The translations under genes and the position numbers were made by a program. 64,000 bases of DNA from JAQBXX01 sp947085325 (GTDB lineage: Bacteria; Pseudomonadota; Gammaproteobacteria; SURF-13), in assembly GCA_947085325.1 (NCBI GenBank), contig CAMTVY010000008.1, positions 39,831 through 103,830 of the forward strand, in the 5' to 3' direction. Below the pieces are notes generated by a model that saw only the letters and a list, made by a program, of their open reading frames with translations, was not told the origin of the DNA and made no database searches. Numbering within the stretch: position 1 is the first letter of the stretch; each line of letters begins with the position of its first letter. Shown here one piece after another: positions 18,408 to 26,152 of this stretch.

Positions 18408-18860
18408 ATGGCAAAACCGCAATCAGCAACTGGCCCCAGCGTCCTCATTGTAGTTGGAATAGTTTTTATGGTTCTTGTCAATGGAGTCATTGGGTTTTTT
18501 GTCGGCGGTTTCATTATTTTTGTTGGCGTAATTCTTTTGTTTGTCCGTATGGGTGCGGGGGTTGTAAATATAGCAAAAGAGACAATGGCGGAAAAAGAAA
18601 AGACAAAATCTTGTCCGTATTGCGCTGAACTCATCAAGAAAGAGGCCATTGTCTGCCGCTATTGCGGTCGAGACTTGGCTAATCAATCTGGGGTGCCGAA
18701 AACTGAAGAAAACGTGCCTATACCAGGCGATCAAGAGCTTATGGAAAAATATAAGATCACGTTTTCTAATGATAAGTACCAGTACGGTGAATATCGCTAT
18801 GACAAACTTAACGATGCAGTAAATTATGCAAGAAATAGAAAGCAAGAGTGGGAGGGGTGA
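18408..18860 (+). CDS. Membrane-anchored zinc-ribbon protein, unknown function
   Basis: The 150-residue product has a short N-terminus, two adjacent hydrophobic segments (about residues 9-50), a double CxxC zinc ribbon (CPYCAEL and CRYCGRDL, near residues 69-90) and a charged Tyr-rich tail (KYQYGEYRYDKL). ATG at 18408 is preferred because AGGGA lies eight bases upstream; another ATG at 18372 has no such site. Base composition is clearly more A+T-rich than in the neighbours, with many AAA, ATT and AAT codons, which suggests recent acquisition. It sits between plsY and folB, which are often direct neighbours elsewhere. No function can be assigned. Confidence 0.7.
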   Translation: MAKPQSATGPSVLIVVGIVFMVLVNGVIGFFVGGFIIFVGVILLFVRMGAGVVNIAKETMAEKEKTKSCPYCAELIKKEAIVCRYCGRDLANQSGVPKTEENVPIPGDQELMEKYKITFSNDKYQYGEYRYDKLNDAVNYARNRKQEWEG

Positions 18861-19040
18861 ACCCTATCATTCACCGGCCGTCTGCGAGAGAAAAGTCGAT
18901 GGGCTTCACCCAACCTATACGCTTTTTGCATAGCCTGCCGCGTTATCCGTTACAAGTGATTTCATTCTGGCGCGTCCGCGTATAAACTCTCACGGTTCCC
19001 ATTTAGGGCACCTCTAAGTCGTACACAGGCAGTCACGCCC

Positions 19041-19397
19041 ATGGACATTATTTACCTGCATGACCTGAAGATCGACGCGGTCATCGGCATTTTCGAGTGG
19101 GAGCGGCGGGTGCGGCAGACCATTACGCTCGATCTCGATATGGCGGCGGATATCCGCAAGGCGGCGGCGAGCGACAGCATCGCGGACACGCTTGACTACA
19201 AGGCGGTGTCGAAGCGGTTGATCGACTTTGTCGGCCACAGTGAGTTTCATCTGGTGGAGACCATAGCTGGGCGCGTGGCTGACATTGTGCTCACTGAGTT
19301 TAACGTCGCCTGGGTGCGCGTGCGGGTGAACAAGAAGGGCGCGGTGCGGGGGGCGATGGACGTGGGCGTGATTATCGAGCGCGGTGAGCGTCCATGA
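19041..19397 (+). CDS. folB: Dihydroneopterin aldolase
   Basis: FolB splits dihydroneopterin to hydroxymethyl-dihydropterin and glycolaldehyde in folate synthesis. The 118-residue length is standard, with N-terminal DIIYLHDLKIDAVIGIFEWER, the DTLDYKAVSKRL segment and the C-terminal KKGAVRGAMDVGVIIER. The stop overlaps the folK start by four bases, so the two consecutive pathway steps are probably co-translated. Confidence 0.96.
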   Translation: MDIIYLHDLKIDAVIGIFEWERRVRQTITLDLDMAADIRKAAASDSIADTLDYKAVSKRLIDFVGHSEFHLVETIAGRVADIVLTEFNVAWVRVRVNKKGAVRGAMDVGVIIERGERP

Positions 19398-19906
19398 CGC
19401 GCGTCTATGTCAGCATGGGCAGTAACATCGAGCGCGAGCGCAATACCCGCGCCGGTCTTGCCGCATTGCGCGAACACTATGGCCCGCTCACCGTGTCGTC
19501 CGTGTACGACAGCAAGGCGCTGGGTTTTTCGGGCGATGACTTTTACAACCTGGTGGTGGGGTTTGATACCGCCGAGGACGTGCATACGCTGGCTGGCACG
19601 CTGGAGCGCATCGAGCACGAGCACGGCCGCGTGCACGGTGCCGCGCGCTTCAATTCGCGTACCCTCGACCTCGACCTCTTGCTCTACGGTGACCTTGTGT
19701 CGCAGGAGCCGGGCCTGACTTTGCCGCGCCCGGAAATTGTGAAATACGCCTTTGTGTTGTGGCCGCTGGCGGAGATTGCCGGCCAGTTGCGTCACCCGCA
19801 GGATGGGCGGACGTATCAGGAGTTGTGGCAGCGCTTCGATAAAGGCCAGCAGAAACTCACGCGGGTGGATTTTCCTATTGACCTCGACGCCGCAGTGAAC
19901 GGTTAG
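19394..19906 (+). CDS. folK: Hydroxymethyl-dihydropterin pyrophosphokinase (HPPK)
   Basis: FolK transfers pyrophosphate from ATP to 6-hydroxymethyl-dihydropterin. In the 170-residue protein the N-terminal VSMGSNIERERNTRAGL and the metal-binding pattern RTLDLDLLLYGD are clear, as is LPRPEIVKYAFVLWPLAEI. It follows folB with a four-base overlap. It converges on the pteridine reductase gene with only seven bases between stop codons. Confidence 0.95.
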   Translation: MTRVYVSMGSNIERERNTRAGLAALREHYGPLTVSSVYDSKALGFSGDDFYNLVVGFDTAEDVHTLAGTLERIEHEHGRVHGAARFNSRTLDLDLLLYGDLVSQEPGLTLPRPEIVKYAFVLWPLAEIAGQLRHPQDGRTYQELWQRFDKGQQKLTRVDFPIDLDAAVNG

Positions 19907-19913
19907 CAGGCTG

Positions 19914-20666
19914 CTAGGCGTTGATGGAGCGCCCGCCATCCACGGTAATTACCTGGCCGGTGATATAGCCCGCATCACGGATCAGAAACAGCACCGCGCG
20001 TGCGATGTCATCCGGGTCGCCCTGACGCTTGAGCAGGGTGCGGGAAATGATGCGCTGCTGAGTGACCTCGTCTATCGCTTCCGGCCACAGAATGGCGCCG
20101 GGTGAGACCGCATTCACGCGCACTTGCGGCGCGAGTTCGCAGGCCAGCGCCTTGGTCAGCATCACCAGACCGGCCTTGGCCGTGCTGTAGACGGGGTAGG
20201 TCTTGAGCGGACGGTCGGCGTGGATGTCGACGATATTGATGATGCACCCGTTCGCCTCGGCGAGCGCGCGCGCGGCGGCCTGCGCCGCGAAAAACGGCGC
20301 GCGCAGATTGCTGCCCATGATGTCATTCCATTGTGCATCGCTCACCGAGCCTAGCGGTGTCGGATAAAAACTGGAGGCATTGTTGATTAGCACATCGAGC
20401 TTGCCCCACGCGCCAATGGCATCCTGCACCATGTGCGTGACCTTTGCGCTGTCCAGAAGATCGGCCTGCATGAGGACGACGGAGTCGGCGCGTGCAGCGT
20501 TGAGCTTTTCCTGTAGCGCATGCGCGGCCTGTTTGGAGGTACGGTAATGCAGCGCCAGATTGAGGCCTTCGGCATGCAGTGCTGCGGCGATCACCGCACC
20601 CACGCGCTGCGCCGCGCCGGTGATGAGCGCCACTTTTCCGCTCAGGCTGTTTGTATTATTCTGCAT
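19914..20666 (-). CDS. folM: Pteridine reductase, short-chain dehydrogenase (FolM/PTR1-like)
   Basis: The 250-residue SDR has the pteridine reductase form of the NADPH motif (TGAAQRVG near residues 17-24) instead of the usual TGxxxGxG, then NNASSFYPTPLG, the catalytic YSTAKAG and a C-terminal GQVITVDGG. Such enzymes reduce dihydrobiopterin or dihydromonapterin and can back up dihydrofolate reductase. Placement beside folB and folK supports a pteridine substrate. The symbol is by analogy. Confidence 0.85.
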   Translation of the reverse strand: MQNNTNSLSGKVALITGAAQRVGAVIAAALHAEGLNLALHYRTSKQAAHALQEKLNAARADSVVLMQADLLDSAKVTHMVQDAIGAWGKLDVLINNASSFYPTPLGSVSDAQWNDIMGSNLRAPFFAAQAAARALAEANGCIINIVDIHADRPLKTYPVYSTAKAGLVMLTKALACELAPQVRVNAVSPGAILWPEAIDEVTQQRIISRTLLKRQGDPDDIARAVLFLIRDAGYITGQVITVDGGRSINA

Positions 20667-20740
20667 CGCACCCTCGTGTCGTCAGGCCGTCGTTCACGGC
20701 TAGCGTAACCTAAAATGCTACTGCATAGAATAACCTCTGC

Positions 20741-21922
20741 ATGAACATCACGCGCATGGATTTGCCTGCACCGGGCCCGCTTGAGGCGGCGCACAGCGCG
20801 CACCTGCAGGATCTTATTCGCCGCGAGATCGAGCGGGCGGGCGGGCGCATTACCTTTGCGCGCTACATGGAACTCGCGCTCTATGCCCCTGGCCTCGGCT
20901 ATTACAGCGCCGGTCTGCAGAAGTTCGGCGCGGGCGGGGATTTCGTCACCGCGCCGGAAATCTCCCCCTTGTTTGCACGCTGTATCGCGCGCCAGTGTCA
21001 GCAGGTGCTGGAACAGATGGAGCAGGGGGGTATTCTGGAGGTGGGTGCGGGCTCCGGCGTGCTGGCGTGTGATGTGCTGAGCGAGTGCGAACGCCTGGGC
21101 TGTCTGCCGCAGCATTACTTTATTCTCGAACTCAGCGCCGAATTGCGCGCACGGCAACGGGATGCGCTGCGGCGCGTGCCGCATCTCGCCGGGTGCGTGC
21201 GCTGGCTCGACACGCTGCCGGAGCACGGCTTTCACGGCGTGGTGCTTGCCAACGAAGTGCTGGACGCGATGCCGCTGCATCGCTTCCGTATCGACGGCGA
21301 CGCCATTTATGAATGTTACGTGGGATATGAGGGCGGGTGTTTTGTGTGGCGTCACGGCCCCGTAAGCGATGCTGCGCTGGCCGGGCGTATCGACGCCGTG
21401 CGCAGCCGTGTGCACGATCTGCCGCAGGTGTTTGAGTCGGAGGTAAGTCTCGCTGCGTCCGCCTGGATACGCAGCATCGCGGACGTGATCGAACGCGGCC
21501 TGGTACTGTTGATCGACTACGGTCATGCACGCAGCGAGCTGTATCATGCGCAGCGCGCAGACGGCACGCTGTTGTGCCATTACCGTCACCGCGCGCATGC
21601 CGACCCGCTGATACTCACCGGCTTGCAGGATATTACCGCGCACGTCGATTTCACCGCCGTGGCCGAGGCCGCGCACGATGCCGGCCTCGCCGTGGCGGGT
21701 TACACCACACAGGCGCACTTTCTGCTCGCCTGCGGTCTGATGGAGATGGTGGGTGGTGCCGATGCGAATGATGCGGCCACGTATTTGCCGCTGATGCAGC
21801 AGGTCAAAAAACTCACCCAGCCGGATGAAATGGGGGAGATATTCAAGGTGATTGCACTCACGCGCGGCATCGATGCCGCGCTGCTCGGTTTTGCACTCAG
21901 GGATAATCGCGGCAGGCTGTGA
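20741..21922 (+). CDS. SAM-dependent methyltransferase, MidA/NDUFAF7 family
   Basis: The 393-residue protein has the family start (ITFARYMELALYAPGLGYYSAG), the SAM-binding glycine loop EVGAGSGVLACDVL and the downstream ANEVLDAMPLHRF. The mitochondrial homologue NDUFAF7 methylates an arginine in complex I; the bacterial role is not firmly known. A gene order with folK, pteridine reductase and cca nearby is common in this class from memory. The stop is 77 bases before the lemA start; no repeat is seen between them. Confidence 0.88.
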   Translation: MNITRMDLPAPGPLEAAHSAHLQDLIRREIERAGGRITFARYMELALYAPGLGYYSAGLQKFGAGGDFVTAPEISPLFARCIARQCQQVLEQMEQGGILEVGAGSGVLACDVLSECERLGCLPQHYFILELSAELRARQRDALRRVPHLAGCVRWLDTLPEHGFHGVVLANEVLDAMPLHRFRIDGDAIYECYVGYEGGCFVWRHGPVSDAALAGRIDAVRSRVHDLPQVFESEVSLAASAWIRSIADVIERGLVLLIDYGHARSELYHAQRADGTLLCHYRHRAHADPLILTGLQDITAHVDFTAVAEAAHDAGLAVAGYTTQAHFLLACGLMEMVGGADANDAATYLPLMQQVKKLTQPDEMGEIFKVIALTRGIDAALLGFALRDNRGRL

Positions 21923-21999
21923 TTTCTACAGTAACGGCCTTGTGTTTCGCGCCGATCGCCCTCATTCTAGGTTTTACAAGAATACCTCTGGAGGATGAC

Positions 22000-22605
22000 A
22001 TGCGTAACAGATTACGTGCAGTGGGCTTACTGGTTCTGACCGCATTGCTTGGCGGCTGTGGCTACAACACGCTGCAAAGCACCGATGAGCAGATCAAGGC
22101 CGGCTGGGCGGAGGTATTGAACCAATATCAGCGCCGCGCCGATCTGGTGCCCAACCTCGTCAACGTGGTGAAGGGCTTCGCTGCGCAGGAAAAGGACGTG
22201 CTGCTCGGAGTGACGCAGGCGCGCGCCAAGGTAGGTTCCATTCAGGCCACGCCGGAACTCATCAACGACGAAAAGGCCTTTGCCAAATTCATCGCCGCGC
22301 AGGGTGAGATGAGCAGTGCGCTCGCGCGATTGCTGGTGGTGGCAGAAAACTATCCGCAACTGAAATCGGACACCGTGTTCCGTGATTTGCAGGCGCAACT
22401 GGAAGGCACGGAAAATCGCATTGCGGTCGCGCGCAACCGCTACATCCAGGCGGTGCAGGAGTACAACGTCACCGTGCGCTCCTTCCCCAGCAACCTCACC
22501 GCGATGATGTTCGGCTTCAAGGTCAAGCCGGGCTTCACGGTGGAGAATGAAAAGGCCATCGCCACGCCGCCCAAGGTGGATTTTTCCGCACCCGCTAAAC
22601 CGTAA
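22000..22605 (+). CDS. lemA: LemA family lipoprotein
   Basis: LemA proteins are helical, membrane-attached proteins of uncertain function. The 201-residue product begins with a lipoprotein-type signal (hydrophobic residues 8-17, then LGGC with Cys at residue 20). The body has the family pattern (QIKAGWAEVLNQYQRRADLVPNLVN, then RNRYIQAVQEYNV near the end). ATG at 22000 was chosen because TGGAGGA lies six to ten bases upstream. The stop shares an A with the start of the TPM-domain gene (TAATG), so translation is coupled. LemA beside TPM-domain genes is a frequent pairing. Confidence 0.92.
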   Translation: MRNRLRAVGLLVLTALLGGCGYNTLQSTDEQIKAGWAEVLNQYQRRADLVPNLVNVVKGFAAQEKDVLLGVTQARAKVGSIQATPELINDEKAFAKFIAAQGEMSSALARLLVVAENYPQLKSDTVFRDLQAQLEGTENRIAVARNRYIQAVQEYNVTVRSFPSNLTAMMFGFKVKPGFTVENEKAIATPPKVDFSAPAKP

Positions 22606-23444
22606 TGTCTAAAGTCTGGGCTGTCCTCTTATTGCTCAGTCTGTCTTTTGTGGCGGCGCAGGCCGATGTGTCCGTGCCGCCGCTCACTGCGCGCGTCACC
22701 GATCTGACCGCAACGCTTTCCGCGTCACAAAAAGGCGAGCTGGAGCGCACGCTACAGGCCTTCGAGGAAAAAAAGGGCAGCCAGATCGCGGTGCTCATCG
22801 TGCCCACCACGCAGCCGGAGGCGATAGAGCAATATTCCATCCGCGTGGCGGAAGAATGGAAACTCGGGCGCAAAGGCATTGATGACGGCGCGCTGCTGTT
22901 GATCGCCAAAGACGACCGCGCGCTGCGCATCGAGGTCGGTTATGGGCTGGAGGGCGTGCTGCCCGACGCGATTGCCAAGCGCATTGTGTCTGACATCATC
23001 ACGCCCTATTTCAGCAGCGGCGATTTCTTCGGCGGCATTCAGGCGGGCGTGCTGTCCATGATAAAGCAGGTTGAAGGCGAGCCGCTGCCCGCGCCTGTCT
23101 CCCAAGCTGGAGCAGACGGCAGTGACTTCGGCGACGTGCTGATGTTGGGGTTGATTCTGGTGTTCATCGTGGCGCCGATGCTGCGCGGCATGCTGGGCCG
23201 TTTTCCGGCGGCGCTGGTCATAGGGCTGGTCGCGGCTATCGCGGGCTGGGTATTGCTGAGCACACTGTTGATCGCATTGATGGCGGGATTTTTTGCATTT
23301 GTGCTTGCGCTGTTGAGCGGTATTATTCCGCACGGCCGCGGCGGATACCGGCCCGGCGGCTATGGTGGCGGCGGTTATAGCGGCGGTGGGTTCGGCGGAG
23401 GCGGGGGCGGTTTCGGCGGTGGTGGCGCGTCGGGGAGGTGGTGA
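22605..23444 (+). CDS. TPM-domain membrane protein with glycine-rich tail (YgcG-like)
   Basis: The 279-residue protein has a signal peptide (about residues 1-21), a TPM_phosphatase domain (about 24-150; motifs RVTDLTATLSASQKGELE and VGYGLEGVLPDAIAKR), two or three hydrophobic helices (about 178-240) and a Gly-rich tail from 247. The family name refers to a thylakoid acid phosphatase activity of a plant member; bacterial YgcG-type proteins are poorly understood. It is translationally coupled to lemA upstream and to a second TPM gene downstream (TGATG). Confidence 0.88.
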   Translation: MSKVWAVLLLLSLSFVAAQADVSVPPLTARVTDLTATLSASQKGELERTLQAFEEKKGSQIAVLIVPTTQPEAIEQYSIRVAEEWKLGRKGIDDGALLLIAKDDRALRIEVGYGLEGVLPDAIAKRIVSDIITPYFSSGDFFGGIQAGVLSMIKQVEGEPLPAPVSQAGADGSDFGDVLMLGLILVFIVAPMLRGMLGRFPAALVIGLVAAIAGWVLLSTLLIALMAGFFAFVLALLSGIIPHGRGGYRPGGYGGGGYSGGGFGGGGGGFGGGGASGRW

Positions 23445-23941
23445 TGATGATCTCACGCTGGCTCAAGCATCTATGCAGCGGCCACTGGCAGGTGCGGCGC
23501 GCATTTCCGGCAGCGGCCCTGCAGACGATCGAGGCCGCGATCCGCGAAGCGGAGGCGGCGCATCACGGACAAATCCGTTTTGCCGTGGAGGCGGGGCTCG
23601 ACGTCGGCCCGCTGCTCGGAAACAAAACTGCGCGCGAGCGCGCCATCGAGATATTTTCCCGCTTGCGCGTGTGGGATACCGAAGACAACAACGGCGTGCT
23701 GATTTATTTGCTGCTCGCCGATCACGATGTCGAGATCATCGCCGACCGTGGCGTGGATGCGCGCGTGGGGCGGGAGGGCTGGGAGCAGATCTGCCGCGCC
23801 ATGGAGGCTGAATTCCGCGCGGGACGTTTTGAAGCAGGCGTACTGGCGGGCATCCGCGCCGTCAGCGCGTATCTGCGCAGGCATTATCCCAGGCAGGGCG
23901 CGAGCGCCAACGAACTTCCGGATCAGCCGGTACTGTTATGA
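23444..23941 (+). CDS. Second TPM-domain protein
   Basis: The 165-residue protein consists of one TPM-type domain (EAAIREAEAAHHGQIRFAVE; VWDTEDNNGVLIYLLLADHDVEIIADRG) without a clear signal peptide or membrane helix. It resembles the DUF5130/TPM-type partner often found after a YgcG-like protein and LemA. The start ATG at 23444 overlaps the upstream stop, with GGGAGG just before; GTG at 23438 is also in frame. The stop overlaps the stop of the convergent cca gene by a few bases. Confidence 0.82.
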   Translation: MMISRWLKHLCSGHWQVRRAFPAAALQTIEAAIREAEAAHHGQIRFAVEAGLDVGPLLGNKTARERAIEIFSRLRVWDTEDNNGVLIYLLLADHDVEIIADRGVDARVGREGWEQICRAMEAEFRAGRFEAGVLAGIRAVSAYLRRHYPRQGASANELPDQPVLL

Positions 23942-25153
23942 GGGTGCCAACGCCTGGCGTATAGACTGGATGCGCAATTGGTGCAGTTCGCGCGCGATGG
24001 CCTCACCGTTGAAGCCCTGCTCCAGCAACGGCCGCACATCCACGATCGCGCAGGCCGCAAAGGCCTTGCGAAACATATCCGCCTGCGGGTAGGGCCGGTC
24101 TTCATAGCCGGTGCGGCCGCGCGCGTCGGCCTCGCAGGCGAGCAGAAATTGTTCGAAACGCTGCGGGCGGCGGAAGGCGTCCAGCTCCTCCAGTTTTTTC
24201 AGCAATGTGTCAGGCCGCAGTTCGGCAGCGCGATGGCAATCGCCGTGATATCGGGCGGCCAGAACGGCGAGGTCGCGGTAATCGTTGGGGATGCGGAAGC
24301 GCGTGCAGATGTTCCTGACCAGCTCCACGCTGCGCGCTTCATGGCCGATGTGCTGCGGCCACTGCTCCCGGGGTGTGGTGCCCTTGCCCAGGTCATGCAT
24401 CAGCGCGGCGAAGCGTACGCACGGGTCGGCGGACAGGCATGTGGCTTGTTCCAGCACCATCATGGTGTGCAGGCCGGTGTCGATTTCCGGATGATGCTTT
24501 TCCGGCTGCGGCACGCCGTAGAGGCGCTCGAGTTCGGGGAATAATTTTTCCAGCGCGCCGCAGGCGCGCAGCACTGCAAAAAAACGCACGGGGGTTTTCT
24601 CGGCGAGGGCGCGCTCCAGTTCTGCCCACACGCGTTCGGGCACGAGGGCATCCACTTCGCCGTTTTCCGCCATGCGGCGCATCAGCGCATTGGTTTCATC
24701 CGCGACGCGGAAGTCCTCAAAGCGCGCGGCGAAGCGTGCCACGCGCAGGATGCGCACCGGGTCTTCGGCAAACGCAGGCGAGACGTGACGCAGGATTTTG
24801 TTTTTAATATCCTGTGCGCCGTTGAAGGGGTCGGTGAGAGTGCCGTGCTCATCCATCGCGATGGCGTTGATGGTGAGGTCGCGCCGCTGGAGGTCTTGTT
24901 CCAGCGTCACATCGGGCGCGGCGTGGACGGTAAAGCCTTTGTAGCCGGGCGCGGTCTTGCGTTCGGTGCGCGCGAGCGCATATTCCTCGTGCGTGGCGGG
25001 ATGCAGAAAGACGGGGAAGTCCGCGCCGACCAGCTTGAAGCCGCGCGCCTCCATCTCGACGGGCGTGGCGCCGACCACGACCCAGTCGCGATCCTGCACC
25101 GGCAGGCCCATGAGTTTGTCGCGTACCGCACCACCCACCTGGTAGATATGCAC
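23936..25153 (-). CDS. cca: Multifunctional CCA protein, tRNA nucleotidyltransferase with HD domain
   Basis: This enzyme adds or repairs the 3-prime CCA end of tRNA. The 405-residue protein has the class II start (IYQVGGAVRDKLMGLPVQDRDWVVVGATP), the RRDLTINAIA motif and a C-terminal HD domain (MHDLGKGTTP) with phosphohydrolase activity in homologues. I chose GTG at 25153 because the family begins here; the reading frame stays open to 25291 but the extra sequence is not conserved-looking. It lies five bases after the NDUFA9-like gene. Confidence 0.95.
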   Translation of the reverse strand: MHIYQVGGAVRDKLMGLPVQDRDWVVVGATPVEMEARGFKLVGADFPVFLHPATHEEYALARTERKTAPGYKGFTVHAAPDVTLEQDLQRRDLTINAIAMDEHGTLTDPFNGAQDIKNKILRHVSPAFAEDPVRILRVARFAARFEDFRVADETNALMRRMAENGEVDALVPERVWAELERALAEKTPVRFFAVLRACGALEKLFPELERLYGVPQPEKHHPEIDTGLHTMMVLEQATCLSADPCVRFAALMHDLGKGTTPREQWPQHIGHEARSVELVRNICTRFRIPNDYRDLAVLAARYHGDCHRAAELRPDTLLKKLEELDAFRRPQRFEQFLLACEADARGRTGYEDRPYPQADMFRKAFAACAIVDVRPLLEQGFNGEAIARELHQLRIQSIRQALAPS

Positions 25154-25158
25154 GGCGT

Positions 25159-26118
25159 CTAATCCCGGTTGGCGTGAGTGCGATAGCCGGGGTAGCGCGT
25201 CCTGACTCCGCGAGGCGCGAGATAGTCCGGCACGACAAACTCCAGCGGCGTGGGTTTGATTCCGAAGATGGCAGGGAAGTCGTCGCGGCACAGGCTGTCA
25301 ACCTGCAAGGAGAGGTAGTTATCGCGCGAAAACGGTTTACCCGGCAGATACTCGAAGACAGCGGCCTGCAGACGTGACAGCCTGTCGTTGAGGCCAAGCA
25401 CACGGCGTTTTTTGCCGAGCACGCGGGCGGTATATTCAACCAGTTGCTGGAGCGTGTACGTGCGCGGCCCGCACAGGTCATAGCGCTTGCCGACGGTGTG
25501 GAAATCCGGCAGGGCGCGTACCAGGGTCTCGGCCACATCTTCGACATACACCGGCGCAAAACGCGCCTGCGGGCAGGCCAGCGGCAGGATGAGGGGAATC
25601 CGCCGCAGCAGGTCGGCGAAGCGGTTGATGAAGCTGTCACCCGGACCGAAGATGACAGAAGGGCGAAAACTGGTGACCCGCAGGTCAGGTGCAGCATGCA
25701 GCAAATCCTCGCCTTCACCCTTGGTACGCAAATACTGGCTGGGCGCAGTACGGGCGCTGGCATTGAGCGCGCTCATGTGGAGCACGCGCTCGACGCCTGA
25801 GGCGAGACAGGCGCGCACGATTTTACTCGGCAGATCAACATGAGCGGCACGGAATCCGCTGCCATCATGGCCTTTCTCGTTGAGAATGCCGATCAGATTG
25901 ATGACCGCATCGCAGCCGGTGAATTGTTCGGCAAGCGCTCGCAGATTGTGAATATCTGCCTCGACAAGATCGAGCGCAGGCAGGATGAGCAGGTCGCGAT
26001 GGCGTTCGCGTCGACGCGTGAGTACGCGCACGCGATAGCCGTGCTCTACCAGTCGATGGGCGAGGTGGTGTCCGACGAAGCCCGTGCCACCCAGGACACA
26101 AATCGTTTTCACGTGCAC
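25159..26118 (-). CDS. NDUFA9-like NAD(P)-binding protein (atypical SDR)
   Basis: The product of about 319 residues begins with a Rossmann motif (ICVLGGTGFVGHHLAHRL), followed by an atypical short-chain dehydrogenase fold (VINLIGILNEKGHDG, AHVDLPSKIVRAC, FRPSVIFGPGDSFINRF). It resembles the complex I NDUFA9 subunit family, whose bacterial members are of unknown function. GTG at 26118 is preferred since AGGA is eight bases upstream; GTG at 26112 is an alternative. It stands between slt and cca in the same direction. Confidence 0.83.
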   Translation of the reverse strand: MHVKTICVLGGTGFVGHHLAHRLVEHGYRVRVLTRRRERHRDLLILPALDLVEADIHNLRALAEQFTGCDAVINLIGILNEKGHDGSGFRAAHVDLPSKIVRACLASGVERVLHMSALNASARTAPSQYLRTKGEGEDLLHAAPDLRVTSFRPSVIFGPGDSFINRFADLLRRIPLILPLACPQARFAPVYVEDVAETLVRALPDFHTVGKRYDLCGPRTYTLQQLVEYTARVLGKKRRVLGLNDRLSRLQAAVFEYLPGKPFSRDNYLSLQVDSLCRDDFPAIFGIKPTPLEFVVPDYLAPRGVRTRYPGYRTHANRD

Positions 26119-26152
26119 GCGGATAATCCTGGCAGTAGGTGGTATGGAACTG

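Noticed and set aside
18899..18925. Short hairpin GGGCTTCACCC and following AACCTATACG
   Set aside because: It resembles fragments of common intergenic repeats but is too short to assign to a family, and no second copy was seen here.
20642..21718. Long open frame on the minus strand opposite the MidA-like gene
   Set aside because: The + strand gene has the SAM-binding motif and normal family length, so the opposite frame is a shadow.
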